Shown here one piece after another: positions 16,312 to 24,621 of a stretch of 64,000 bases of DNA. Positions within the stretch are counted from its first letter, which is position 1. Every line of letters starts with the position of its first letter. Below the pieces are notes generated by a model, which was not told the DNA's origin, made no database searches, and saw only the letters and a program-made list of their open reading frames with translations. This DNA is from Burkholderiales bacterium 67-32. GTDB lineage: Bacteria > Pseudomonadota > Gammaproteobacteria > Burkholderiales > Burkholderiaceae_B. Both the position numbers and the translations under genes were made by a program. Where the stretch lies: positions 117,196 to 181,195 of the forward strand of contig MKUP01000033.1 of NCBI GenBank assembly GCA_001898625.1, written 5' to 3'.

Positions 16312-17295
16312 TCAATCGCTGCTTGCGTAGAATGCGTCGGCGTAGACGTGGTCGGCGGACAGTCCCTTGCGCGCCAGTACCAGCGTGGCGGCGTCGACCA
16401 TGGGCGGCGCCCCGCACAGATAGGCGCGCCAGCCCGACAAACCGGCCCAGTCGGCGTCGACCGCGTCCGTCACCAGGCCGCTGCGGTGCCCCGGCAGTTC
16501 GGCCCCGGCCGCCACGACGACGTGCACGTGCAGATTGTCATGCCGGGCCGCCAGCTCGTCGAGCCAGGATTTGCCGTAGACGTCCTGCTCGGAACGCACG
16601 CCGAAGTACAGATGGATGTCGTTGCGCATGCCCGCCTCGAGCGCGCCGCGCACGATGGACAGCACCGGCGCCAGCCCGGTCCCGCCGGCCACGCACAGCA
16701 TCGGACCGGTGTGCTTGCGGCGCAAGTAGGCCGTGCCCAGCGGACCGCTGACGCGCACCTGGTCGCCCACTTTCAGTTGGGTGTCAATGTAGCCCGAGAC
16801 GCGGCCGTCCGGCACCACGCGCACGTGGAACTCCAGTTCGTTGCCGCTCAGACAAGCCATGGAATACGGCCGGATGTGCTCGGGCGTGAATTGCAGCGTC
16901 GCGTACTGGCCGGGCGAGAATTCCAGCGTCTTGGCCGATTGCAGGACCACGCGGCGGATGTCGTGGGTGACGGCCTCGATCCGGGTCACGGAAGTCTTGA
17001 GCACCTTGGCCGGATGCACCACGAGTTCGTCGACTTCGGGGATCTCGATGGTGCAGTTGTCCGTCAGCACGCTCATGCAGGCCAGCACATAGCGGCCGTC
17101 GTGCGGATTGGTGAGCTTGGCCTCGCGGCCCGACTCCAGCACGCCGCCGTCCAGCACCTTGCATCGACAGGTGCCGCAGCGACCGGCCATGCAGCTGTAG
17201 GACACCGGCACGTCGTTGCTGCGCAGCGTCTGCAGCAGGTTCGCGCCCGGCTCCACCGCCAGCGAGCGGCCCATGGGCTGAACGACCAATTCCAT
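16312..17295 (-). CDS. nagAa: Ferredoxin reductase of ring hydroxylase
   Basis: 327 residues, as in NagAa/NahAa. N-terminal plant-type [2Fe-2S] domain with Cys35, Cys40, Cys43 and Cys73 ([17 protein letters not shown]); FAD-binding RPYS at 142-145; NAD-binding GGTGLAP at 204-210. It passes electrons from NAD(P)H to the Rieske ferredoxin. First gene of the nag operon, with a promoter just upstream that carries an ATTCACG element typical of NahR/NagR control. Spacing to nagG is 44 bases. Confidence 0.93.
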   Translation of the reverse strand: MELVVQPMGRSLAVEPGANLLQTLRSNDVPVSYSCMAGRCGTCRCKVLDGGVLESGREAKLTNPHDGRYVLACMSVLTDNCTIEIPEVDELVVHPAKVLKTSVTRIEAVTHDIRRVVLQSAKTLEFSPGQYATLQFTPEHIRPYSMACLSGNELEFHVRVVPDGRVSGYIDTQLKVGDQVRVSGPLGTAYLRRKHTGPMLCVAGGTGLAPVLSIVRGALEAGMRNDIHLYFGVRSEQDVYGKSWLDELAARHDNLHVHVVVAAGAELPGHRSGLVTDAVDADWAGLSGWRAYLCGAPPMVDAATLVLARKGLSADHVYADAFYASSD

Positions 17296-17335
17296 GTGTG
17301 TCTCGCGTCTTGGAGTAGTTGGTTTCGTCGACGAA

Positions 17336-17379
17336 AGTATAGGAACGGGTCAATTATTTATATATAGAATATCGTGAAT
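17336..17379 (-). promoter_or_regulatory. Putative NagR-activated promoter of the nag operon
   Basis: Reading leftward: ATTCACG (17379-17373), the core of NahR/NagR binding sites as I recall them; a poor -35 TATATA (17364-17359); 17-base spacer; and a good -10 TATACT (17341-17336). The element would centre near -47 from the expected start, right for a LysR-type activator. A weak -35 fits activator dependence. The region lies between nagAa and the divergent regulator gene in a clearly AT-rich stretch. Confidence 0.5.
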
Positions 17380-17410
17380 AGACTCAATCACCAGGGTGAA
17401 TGGTGGCCCC

Positions 17411-18316
17411 ATGGAACTGAAAGACATCGACCTGAACCTGCTGGTCGTCTTCAACCAGATGCTGATGGAACGCAAGGTATCCGGCGCGGCCCAGAAACTC
17501 GGGCTGACGCAGCCGGCCGTCAGCAACGCGCTCAACCGGTTGCGCAAGCTGCTGGGCGACGACCTGTTCCTGCGCACCACCCGCGGCATGGAACCCACGC
17601 CCTATGCGCGGCAACTGGCCGAGCCGATCGCCTATGCGCTCGGCACCATCCAGGACACGCTGAACTTCCGCAGCAGCTTCGATCCGGCCGGCAGCAACCG
17701 CACCTTCACGGTGGGCATGACGGACATCGGCGAGATCTATTTCCTGCCCAGGCTGATGGAGGCCGCTGCCCGGATCGCGCCCGGCGTGTCGATCAACACG
17801 GTGCGCAACACCGCGGTCAACCTCAGGGATGAAATGGAAGCCGGCCACGTGGACCTGGCCATCGGGCTGCTGCCGCAGCTCAAGGCCGGTTTCTTCCAGC
17901 GCCGGCTGTTCACGCAGCAGTACGTCTGCATGTTCCGGCGCGGCCATGAACTGGACGGCCGCAAACTCACGCTGGATGCGTTCCGCAAGGCCGACCACGT
18001 GGTGGCGGTCTCGGCCGGCACCGGGCATGGCATCGTCGATGAGTTCATGAAGAAGAAAGGCGTGCAGCGCAAGGTGCGCCTGACAGTGCCGCACTTCGTG
18101 GCGATCGGCCACATCCTGCGGTCGACCGACATGATCGCCACCGTGCCCGAGCGCTACGCGGACGAATGCCTGGAGCCGTTCAACCTGACCGCGGTGAACC
18201 ATCCGGTGGCGCTGCCCCGGATCGGCATCAATCTATTCTGGCACGCGAAGTTCCATCGCGAGCCCTCCAACCAGTGGCTGCGCGGCCTCATCTTCGACGA
18301 GTTCTCGGACAAGTGA
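17411..18316 (+). CDS. nagR: LysR-type salicylate-responsive activator, NahR/NagR-like
   Basis: 301 residues. N-terminal winged HTH: MELKDIDLNLLVVFNQML, then LTQPAVSNALNRLRK; the C-terminal effector domain has MTDIGEIYFLPRLM, DLAIGLLPQLKAGFFQRRLF, AGTGHG, PHFVAIGHILRSTD and NLFWHAKFH, all recognisable from NahR, and the same length (300). NahR/NagR activates naphthalene/salicylate genes with salicylate as inducer. ATG at 17411 aligns with the NahR start. Divergent position beside nagAa and an ATTCACG element supports control of the nag operon. Confidence 0.9.
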   Translation: MELKDIDLNLLVVFNQMLMERKVSGAAQKLGLTQPAVSNALNRLRKLLGDDLFLRTTRGMEPTPYARQLAEPIAYALGTIQDTLNFRSSFDPAGSNRTFTVGMTDIGEIYFLPRLMEAAARIAPGVSINTVRNTAVNLRDEMEAGHVDLAIGLLPQLKAGFFQRRLFTQQYVCMFRRGHELDGRKLTLDAFRKADHVVAVSAGTGHGIVDEFMKKKGVQRKVRLTVPHFVAIGHILRSTDMIATVPERYADECLEPFNLTAVNHPVALPRIGINLFWHAKFHREPSNQWLRGLIFDEFSDK

Positions 18317-18334
18317 GGCCGCGCGTGGCCCGCG

Positions 18335-18508
18335 CTATTTCCGGGCCGTTTCCACCTTGCCCTGATGGGGGTGGTTGGTGGAGGAGACATCCTGACGGGT
18401 CTCTTCATCCTTGTCGCCGCCGTTGAACATCATCAGGAGCTTGACCAGGATGTATATGACGGCCACCGTTGCCGCGATGATGCCGATAAAGACCAGAAAT
18501 GTTGCCAT
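18335..18508 (-). CDS. Small single-pass membrane protein, 57 residues
   Basis: No family recognised. ATG at 18508 with a perfect AGGAGG 7 bases upstream is the main evidence that it is translated. Residues 2-27 are a strongly hydrophobic helix (FLVFIGIIAATVAVIYILVK) followed by LLMMFNGG and a hydrophilic, charged tail of about 25 residues with DKDEE and a lysine-rich end. Its 3' end is 18 bases from the convergent regulator gene. A single transmembrane anchor with a soluble tail is the only safe description. Confidence 0.65.
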   Translation of the reverse strand: MATFLVFIGIIAATVAVIYILVKLLMMFNGGDKDEETRQDVSSTNHPHQGKVETARK

Positions 18509-18640
18509 GGCGAGTCCTCCTATTGAGAACTTCCAGTCTAGTGTCGGCACCTCCGCCGTGACCGTCGCGACGGTTACTATCCGGAAAGGAGCCATTTGGC
18601 GCTCACGCCCGTCATACACGCGATTCAGGCGCCAAAGACC

Positions 18641-18656
18641 ATTACGAAGTCGTAAT
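18641..18656. promoter_or_regulatory. Inverted repeat upstream of sugar kinase gene
   Basis: ATTACGA-AG-TCGTAAT, perfect 7-base arms, 39 bases before the PfkB kinase start and about 130 bases before the small membrane protein gene on the other strand. The size suits a dimeric repressor. The GntR gene that ends against the kinase gene is one possible partner, but its own promoter shows no matching copy. Confidence 0.4.
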
Positions 18657-18694
18657 GCCAGGCGCTCGCAGGCGCAGGAAGGGTTTGCTCGACC

Positions 18695-19678
18695 ATGAAA
18701 AGCCACGCGCGACACGAGGACCCGGCCGTATCCGGCACACGGCCGCGCATTGCCGTCCTGGGCAGCTTCATGCAGGCCTGCTGCTGGGAAATGGACCGGC
18801 TGCCCCGGTTGGGCGAGACCCTGCGGGCCCGCGGCTTCGTCGCCGAGGCGGCGGGCAAGGGCCTGGCCGTGGCGGTGGGATGCCATCGGCTGGGCGCCCG
18901 GGTCGACCTGTTGATGGCGGTCGGCAACGATGCCCCGGCCGACCACCTGCTGTCATGGCTGCACGGCGAAGGACTGGACACCCGGCGGGTCCTGCGCTGC
19001 AGCCAGCCCTCGGGCCATGGCGCGGGGTTCATCGACGCCAACGGCGACAACCAGATCGTCGTGCATCCCGGTGCCAACGAGGCGCTGGGACCGGACCAGG
19101 TCGCCGCGGCCGAAGACGGCATCGCGTCGGCGGCACTGCTCTATGCCCAGCTCGAAGTCCCGCTCGACACGGTGCGCGCCGCGCTGGCGCTGGCACATGC
19201 GCACGGGGTCCTGGCCGTGCTGAATCCGTCGCCCTGGCAGACGCTGCCGGACGACGTCCTGGCCTGCACCGACGTGCTGGTCGTCAACGCCGGCGAAGCG
19301 CAGGCCCTGCTGGCATGCCCGTTGCCAGCCGGCCGGGACGAGCGGCTGCGCCGGATCGCGGCGGCCCTGCCCACGCTGTGGCGGCGCTGGAGCGGAAGCT
19401 GGCTGGTCGTCACGCTGGGAGACCAGGGCAGCGCGGCGTGGCATCGCGACGGCACGCATCATGTGGCCGCGCCCATTCCTATCCCCGCGGTCAAGACCAT
19501 AGGCGCGGGCGATGCCTTCAGCGCCGGCCTGTGCCGGGCGCTGGCCGGTGGGCGGGATATGGCGGACGCGCTGGAAGCCGCCGGCGCCTGCGGCGCGTGG
19601 TCGGTCGCGCACCCAGGCATCCTGGCCTCGCTGCCCGATCGCGACGGGCTCCAGGCCATGCTCAGGACCGGAGCTTGA
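18695..19678 (+). CDS. PfkB-family carbohydrate kinase (ribokinase-like)
   Basis: 327 residues. Seen: RIAVLGSFMQACCWEMDRLPRLGET at the start, the substrate-binding AAGKGLAVAVGCHRLGA (a departure from the usual GGKGANQA), VVTLGDQG and the second signature TIGAGDAFSAGL, whose Asp is the catalytic base. It phosphorylates a sugar or nucleoside with ATP. No transporter or sugar-catabolic partner adjoins it, so the substrate is unknown. The convergent GntR/UTRA gene overlaps its end by 17 bases and could be its regulator. Confidence 0.88.
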   Translation: MKSHARHEDPAVSGTRPRIAVLGSFMQACCWEMDRLPRLGETLRARGFVAEAAGKGLAVAVGCHRLGARVDLLMAVGNDAPADHLLSWLHGEGLDTRRVLRCSQPSGHGAGFIDANGDNQIVVHPGANEALGPDQVAAAEDGIASAALLYAQLEVPLDTVRAALALAHAHGVLAVLNPSPWQTLPDDVLACTDVLVVNAGEAQALLACPLPAGRDERLRRIAAALPTLWRRWSGSWLVVTLGDQGSAAWHRDGTHHVAAPIPIPAVKTIGAGDAFSAGLCRALAGGRDMADALEAAGACGAWSVAHPGILASLPDRDGLQAMLRTGA

Positions 19679-20447
19679 GCCGGTAGATGTAGGCATCGCC
19701 GCGAAACGTGCCTTCCACGTATTCGACCAGCGTATCGCGGACCGAATGGGAGCGCCGCTTCAGCAGCAGACAGGGACCGGGCTGGGAAAAGCCGAAAACC
19801 TCGCCTTCCTCCGGCGAGCTGAGCACGGCCTCGACCGACTGGTCGGCCCAGGACAGTTCGATGCCGCAATGTTCGCGCAGGTAGGCGTACGCCGAGCCCT
19901 TGCCATCCCATGCCGCCAGCGCCGGCGCGACGGCCAGGTCGTACCACGCGACCTCGCGCGACATGGGCGCGTCGTCGGCCAGGCGCACGCGCACCAGCTT
20001 CAGGAACTCGGCGTTCGAGGGCCGCCCGAAGATCGACGCCACCATGCGGTCCTGGACCACGGCGCGCTCCAGCACCCGGGCCGAGGGCTCCAGCCCCAGT
20101 TCCCGCATTTCCTCGGTGAAGCCCTTGAGCCGCTGCATGGCGGGCGAAACGCGGGGGGCGGCCTTGACCACGGTACCGCCGCGCCCCTGCGAACTGGCCA
20201 CCGCCTGGGCGTCGCGCAGGGCGTCATAGCAGCGCTTGATGGTCGTACGGCTGAGGTTCAGCGCCTGGGCCAGCACGCGCTCGGACGGCAGCCCATGGCC
20301 GGGCCGCAGCTCGCCGCCGTCTATCAGCGCCTGGATCTGGCGCTGCAACTGGATGTAGTACGGCGTGGTGACGGTGTCGTGCAGGCGCAGCCGCGAAAGC
20401 AGCAACTCCAATACCGGGTCGGCCGGGGCGGGAGCTTGCAGGGGCAT
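19662..20447 (-). CDS. GntR-family regulator with UTRA ligand domain (HutC type)
   Basis: 261 residues. Residues about 28-95 form the winged HTH (TPYYIQLQRQIQALIDGGELRPG, LPSERVLAQALNLSRTTIKRCYDAL), then a glycine-rich hinge and a UTRA domain with ASIFGRPSNAEFLKLVRVR, SREVAWYDLAVAPAL and a terminal YVEGTFRGDAYIYRLKL. UTRA domains bind small sugars, phosphosugars or amino acids. ATG at 20447 matches the family start, though no good ribosome site precedes it. It is divergent from the PhnD-like gene, an arrangement seen for phosphonate regulators. Confidence 0.88.
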   Translation of the reverse strand: MPLQAPAPADPVLELLLSRLRLHDTVTTPYYIQLQRQIQALIDGGELRPGHGLPSERVLAQALNLSRTTIKRCYDALRDAQAVASSQGRGGTVVKAAPRVSPAMQRLKGFTEEMRELGLEPSARVLERAVVQDRMVASIFGRPSNAEFLKLVRVRLADDAPMSREVAWYDLAVAPALAAWDGKGSAYAYLREHCGIELSWADQSVEAVLSSPEEGEVFGFSQPGPCLLLKRRSHSVRDTLVEYVEGTFRGDAYIYRLKLRS

Positions 20448-20580
20448 GGACAGGAAGTGGGCTCGAAGGGGAATATTGTGACGCGCCTTGCAATGGACAC
20501 AAAAAAAGAATCCAATTACAGGAAAACAAGATACCAAAAATAAATCCATAAGCACAGATCCGATTCATCAGGACGCGCCC
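20448..20580. promoter_or_regulatory. AT-rich divergent promoter region (gntR / phnD-like)
   Basis: 133 bases between two divergent starts, markedly poorer in GC than its neighbours, with A-tracts at 20501-20507 and 20535-20542. TGGA at 20495 and TCCA at 20511 give a loose dyad around the first A-tract. No convincing -35/-10 pair was found on either strand; both promoters must lie here by position. Confidence 0.4.
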
Positions 20581-21627
20581 ATGCCTGTTTTTCGCCGTCC
20601 GCCGCGGCGCCTTTCCCGGTCCGTGGCGCCCGCCCTTCTGCGCCTGGCGGCGCTCGGGCTGGTGGCCGCCGCCTCCGCCGTCCACGGCCAGTCGCTCAGA
20701 TTGGGCGTACTGCCGGTCGAGGGTCCGCTGGAAACGCGCAACGATTGGGTCCCCCTGGTCACGGACCTGTCGCGGGCGCTCGGCCAGCCGGCGCGGCTGC
20801 TGGCGCCGACGTCCTATGACGCCATGGCCTCGGCCCTGCGGCGGGGCGACATCGACCTCGCCGTGCTGTCGGGCCAGTTGGCCATCGACGCCGTCACCCG
20901 CTATGGCATGACGGTCATTGCCCGCGGGCTGCCCGCCGATTCCGACCGCCATCGCACCGTCCTCATCGCCCGACGCGGCGCCGCGCCCGCCACGCTCGAC
21001 CAGATGCTGGCCCTGTCGGCCAAGTGGCGCCTGGCGCGGGGCGAGGTGCGGTCCTTCTCCGGCTATCTGGTGCCGCAGCTCCAGTTGTTCCTGCCGCGCG
21101 GGCTGCGCATGGAGGCCTTCTTCGCGACCGAGGTCCAGGGCAGCCACCAGACCAACGCGCTGGCGGTCGCCAACGGTGAAGCCGACGTGGGCCTGACCAC
21201 CGGCTCCGACCTGGCGCGCTTCAAGGAACGTTTTCCGATGGAATACGGCCGGCTGGCCGTGCTGTGGCGATCCGACCCGCTGCCCGCGCCGCTGGTCGTG
21301 GCCAGGCGCGCGCTGCCGGAATCCGTACGGGCGCGCCTGGCCGCCCACCTGGTTTCACTGGAACAGACGCGTCCGGGCCAGGAACAACTGGCCCGGCACG
21401 ATCTCGCCGGATTCGAGCCCGCGGGGGACGCCGCGCTGCTGGACAACGCCAGCCTCGTGTACCGCTTCGACCGGCAAAGCGCGCTGCAGGGCAGTTGGAC
21501 CGACGAAGCCGCGCGGCAGACGCGGCTGACGCGCATCGAACACGAGTACGCCTCCCTGCGCGCGACGCTGGACCGGCCGTCACGGCGCAAGGCCCAGACG
21601 ATGTCCGCCGCCGACACGTCGCACTAG
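20581..21627 (+). CDS. PhnD-like phosphate/phosphonate-type periplasmic binding protein
   Basis: 348 residues. Arg-rich start then a signal peptide (LLRLAALGLVAAASAVHG), followed by a type II binding fold: RLGVLPVEGPLETRNDWVPLV, PTSYDAMASALRRGDIDLAVLSG, RSFSGYLVPQLQLF, GSHQTNALAVANGEADVGLTT and TDEAARQTRL. The family (PF12974) serves ABC uptake of phosphite, phosphonates and related anions. No ATPase or permease gene is close, so it is an orphan receptor or works with a distant transporter. ATG at 20581 is chosen because the signal peptide starts there. The gene ends in a TAG that forms part of a 10-base inverted repeat. Confidence 0.8.
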   Translation: MPVFRRPPRRLSRSVAPALLRLAALGLVAAASAVHGQSLRLGVLPVEGPLETRNDWVPLVTDLSRALGQPARLLAPTSYDAMASALRRGDIDLAVLSGQLAIDAVTRYGMTVIARGLPADSDRHRTVLIARRGAAPATLDQMLALSAKWRLARGEVRSFSGYLVPQLQLFLPRGLRMEAFFATEVQGSHQTNALAVANGEADVGLTTGSDLARFKERFPMEYGRLAVLWRSDPLPAPLVVARRALPESVRARLAAHLVSLEQTRPGQEQLARHDLAGFEPAGDAALLDNASLVYRFDRQSALQGSWTDEAARQTRLTRIEHEYASLRATLDRPSRRKAQTMSAADTSH

Positions 21628-21665
21628 GGCCTGTTCACGCTAAAAGGAGCCTCGCACAGGCCCTA
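21625..21665. repeat. Inverted repeat with 10-base arms at gene end
   Basis: TAGGGCCTGT at 21625-21634 and ACAGGCCCTA at 21656-21665, perfectly complementary, loop of 21 bases. The first arm includes the PhnD-like stop codon. No T-run follows on either strand, so it is not a standard intrinsic terminator, but it can fold in RNA and may protect or end the transcript. Confidence 0.5.
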
Positions 21666-21730
21666 GGGCACTGCCCCCGGGTGCCGATTCCTATATAGTC
21701 TGTCGGCTTGTAGAACCGATCAGGACGCCG

Positions 21731-23161
21731 ATGGACGAACGAGCGGCCAGGGACGTGGTTCTAGCCCACGCCCTAGAAACCACCGACGACGAACACCAGT
21801 TGCTGCGCGCCGAGGATCGCCGCGAGGCCAGCCTGAGCGCCCGCAACCTGTGCGGACTGCAAGGCGGCCGCGACGCCGGGCGGGACCCGGCCGGCAGCTT
21901 CCTGCAGACCCGCGCGGCCCTGCTGCTGGACGGACTGGAACGGCGTGCGCCGACGCTCAAGGCCATGCGCCATCCTCCTCGGCTGGCCCCCCTGGCCAGT
22001 TGGCTGCTTCCCTTGGCGGCTTTCCTGGCCGGCGCGCTGACCGAGCGCATCGCCAATCCGCACCGCATGGACCTGTTGTCGCCGCCGCTACTGGGCGTGC
22101 TGGGCTGGAACCTGCTGATGTACGCGATACTGGCCGCCTCCCTCGTGGTGCCGCCGCTGCGGCAGCGGGGCGCGGCGCTGTTCGCCCGGCCCTGGCTGCC
22201 GGAAGGCTGGCGCTGGCGCCCGCGCCGGGGTTCGCCCGCGCTGGCCGCCGCCGGGGCGCGCTTCGCGCTCGACTGGCAGCGGCTGGCGGCGCCGCTGCAC
22301 CTGGCGCGCGGCAAGCGCATCCTTCATCTTTGCGCCGCGCTGTTCGGCGCCGGCGTCGCCCTGTCGCTGTACGCGCGCGGCCTGACCGTCGAATACCGCG
22401 TCGGCTGGGAAAGCACCTTCCTCGATGCCGGCCAGGTGCACGCGATCCTAAGCACGCTGTTCGCGCCCGCGACCTGGCTGTTCCGCCTGCCGGGCTTCAC
22501 GCCCGCGGAGATCGCCGCGCTGCGGTTCGACGCCCCCGGCTTCGTGGCGGGCGGTGCCCGCTGGGTCCATCTGTACGCGGCACTGCTGGCCATCGTCGTC
22601 GTGATTCCCCGCCTGCTGCTGGCGGCGGTGGCGCGCTGGAAGGAAACGCACCTGCGCGCGGACTTTCCCCTGGACATGGGCCTGCCCTACTACCGCAAGC
22701 TGCTGGGTTCGCTCAGCCCCGTGCCGCTGCGCCTGCGCGTGATTCCCTACAGCTTCGCCGTCGACGCGGCGCGCGGCCAGGCATTGCAGGCGGTGGCGCG
22801 CTCCATGCTGGGCGACACCGCCCAGGCCGCGGTGATGCCCGGCTGGGACTACGGTGCCGACCCGCTGGACATGCCCGCGCCGGACGCGGCGGACGAAGGC
22901 GCTACCGTCACCGCCGCGCTGGTGAATCTGTCTGCCACACCCGAAGCCGAGAACCACGGCGCCTTCCTGGATCACCTGGCGCGCGCGCTGCCCGGCAAGA
23001 TCGTGCTGGCCGTCGACCAGTCGGCCTATGCGGCGCGTCTCGACGGCCAGGCTGGCGCCGATCGCCGCCTGGAAGAACGCCGGCGCCTGTGGCAGGATTT
23101 CGGCACCCTGCACAAGGTGCCGGTCACCTTCGTCGATCTGCTCCATCCTCCCGATGCCTGA
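21731..23161 (+). CDS. DUF2868 membrane protein
   Basis: 476 residues. Four hydrophobic segments are visible at about residues 86-104, 119-140, 203-222 and 279-303, with an acidic N-terminal region (TTDDEHQLLRAEDRREASLSARNL) and a long C-terminal soluble part. The FLDAGQVHAILSTLFAPATWLF block and the PLDMGLPYYRKLLG block are typical of DUF2868 proteins as I know them. Function unknown. It overlaps the following DUF3482 GTPase gene by 8 bases, a pairing that is common in proteobacteria and suggests a membrane-bound two-protein unit. Confidence 0.8.
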   Translation: MDERAARDVVLAHALETTDDEHQLLRAEDRREASLSARNLCGLQGGRDAGRDPAGSFLQTRAALLLDGLERRAPTLKAMRHPPRLAPLASWLLPLAAFLAGALTERIANPHRMDLLSPPLLGVLGWNLLMYAILAASLVVPPLRQRGAALFARPWLPEGWRWRPRRGSPALAAAGARFALDWQRLAAPLHLARGKRILHLCAALFGAGVALSLYARGLTVEYRVGWESTFLDAGQVHAILSTLFAPATWLFRLPGFTPAEIAALRFDAPGFVAGGARWVHLYAALLAIVVVIPRLLLAAVARWKETHLRADFPLDMGLPYYRKLLGSLSPVPLRLRVIPYSFAVDAARGQALQAVARSMLGDTAQAAVMPGWDYGADPLDMPAPDAADEGATVTAALVNLSATPEAENHGAFLDHLARALPGKIVLAVDQSAYAARLDGQAGADRRLEERRRLWQDFGTLHKVPVTFVDLLHPPDA

Positions 23162-24617
23162 CAAACCCGCCCGCATACAGCTCTGCCTGGTCTCCCACAC
23201 CAACGCCGGCAAGACGACGCTGGCCCGCACCCTGCTTGGCGCGGACGTGGGCGAGGTCCGCGACGCGGCCCACGTCACGCAGACCGCCGACGCCTATCGC
23301 CTGCTCGCGACCGCCGATGGCGACGAACTGTACCTGTGGGATACGCCGGGCTTCGGCGATTCCGCGCGGCTGGCCAAACGGCTGGAGAAGGCGGGCAACC
23401 CGGTGGGCTGGTTCCTGACCGAGGTCTGGGACCGGGTCAGCGACCGCGCCTTCTGGCTCAGCCAGCGCGCGCTGCAGGCGGCGCGCGACAACGCCGACGT
23501 GGTGCTGTATCTGGTCAATGCCTCGGAGGATCCGCAGGACGCGGGCTATGTCGCGCCCGAGATGCAGATTCTCCAATGGCTGGGCAAGCCCGTCGTGGTA
23601 CTGCTCAACCAGATGGGTCCGCCTCGCCCCGCCGCCCGCGAACAGGAAGACGTCTCGCGCTGGACGAACCACCTGCGGCCCTATGGCGTGGTGCGCGATG
23701 TCGTGCCGCTGGACGCCTTCGCCCGCAGCTGGGTGCACGAACGCGTGCTGTTCGACGCCATCCGCGCCTGCCTGCCGGCTACCGCGCAGCCAGGCGGCGC
23801 CCGGCTGGCTGCGGCCTGGGACAAGCGCAATCTCGACCGCTTCCAGCAGTCCATGGACCTGCTCGCCCGCCAGATCGTCGAAGCCGCCCGCGATGCCGAA
23901 GCCGTCGGCGATGCCTCGGCGATCCGGTCGGCGCTGGGCACCCTGGGCCTGGCCCGGTCCGCGTCGGAAAGCTCACGCGAGGCGGCCATGGCCGCCATCA
24001 CCACGCGCCTGTCGCGCGCCGGCGCGCAAACCACCGCCCGGCTGCTGGCGCTGCACGGACTTCAGGGCAGCGCGGCGGCCCCGCTGAACCAGCGGCTGCG
24101 CGAGAACTTCGCCTTCAGCGCGCCGGTCGACGTGAAGCAGGCGGGGCTGCTGGGCGCCATCGCGTCGGGCGCCGCCACCGGCGCGTCGGCCGACCTGCTG
24201 GCCGGCGGCCTGACCCTGGGCGGCGGCATGCTGGTGGGCGCCGTCGTCGGCGCGGCCACCTTCGCCGGCGCGGCATGGGGGATCAACAAGGCCAAGGGCA
24301 ACGACCACGCCACGGCCCGCCTGACCGACGAGTTCCTGCACGCGCTGGTGGTGGCGGACCTGCTGCGCTATCTCGCCATCATCCACTTCGGCCGGGGCCG
24401 GGGCGACTACGTCGAAGGCGAAGCGCCGGCATTCTGGCGCGACGAGGTCATGGAAGTGGTCCAGGCCCGGGACGCCGCGCTGCAACGCATCTGGACGCGC
24501 GCCCGCCAGGAAGCCGAACCGCAGCCCGCGATCGCGGAATTGGCGAAGGTGCTGGAAGACGCCTGCCAGCAGATTCTGCGCAAGCTCTATCCCGCGGCGC
24601 TCTCGTCGGCGCGCTGA
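23154..24617 (+). CDS. GTPase with DUF3482 domain
   Basis: 487 residues. G1 loop SHTNAGKTTL (14-23) with Lys20-Thr21, G3 DTPGFGD (63-69); the expected NKxD specificity motif is replaced by LNQMG, so nucleotide choice is uncertain. Middle part helical; a glycine/alanine-rich hydrophobic stretch (ASGAATGASADLLAGGLTLG and on) around residues 340-380 looks like a membrane-inserting glycine zipper. C-terminal DUF3482 follows. ATG at 23154 overlaps the DUF2868 gene by 8 bases, so they are translationally coupled. Role unknown. Confidence 0.82.
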   Translation: MPDKPARIQLCLVSHTNAGKTTLARTLLGADVGEVRDAAHVTQTADAYRLLATADGDELYLWDTPGFGDSARLAKRLEKAGNPVGWFLTEVWDRVSDRAFWLSQRALQAARDNADVVLYLVNASEDPQDAGYVAPEMQILQWLGKPVVVLLNQMGPPRPAAREQEDVSRWTNHLRPYGVVRDVVPLDAFARSWVHERVLFDAIRACLPATAQPGGARLAAAWDKRNLDRFQQSMDLLARQIVEAARDAEAVGDASAIRSALGTLGLARSASESSREAAMAAITTRLSRAGAQTTARLLALHGLQGSAAAPLNQRLRENFAFSAPVDVKQAGLLGAIASGAATGASADLLAGGLTLGGGMLVGAVVGAATFAGAAWGINKAKGNDHATARLTDEFLHALVVADLLRYLAIIHFGRGRGDYVEGEAPAFWRDEVMEVVQARDAALQRIWTRARQEAEPQPAIAELAKVLEDACQQILRKLYPAALSSAR

Positions 24618-24621
24618 CGCC

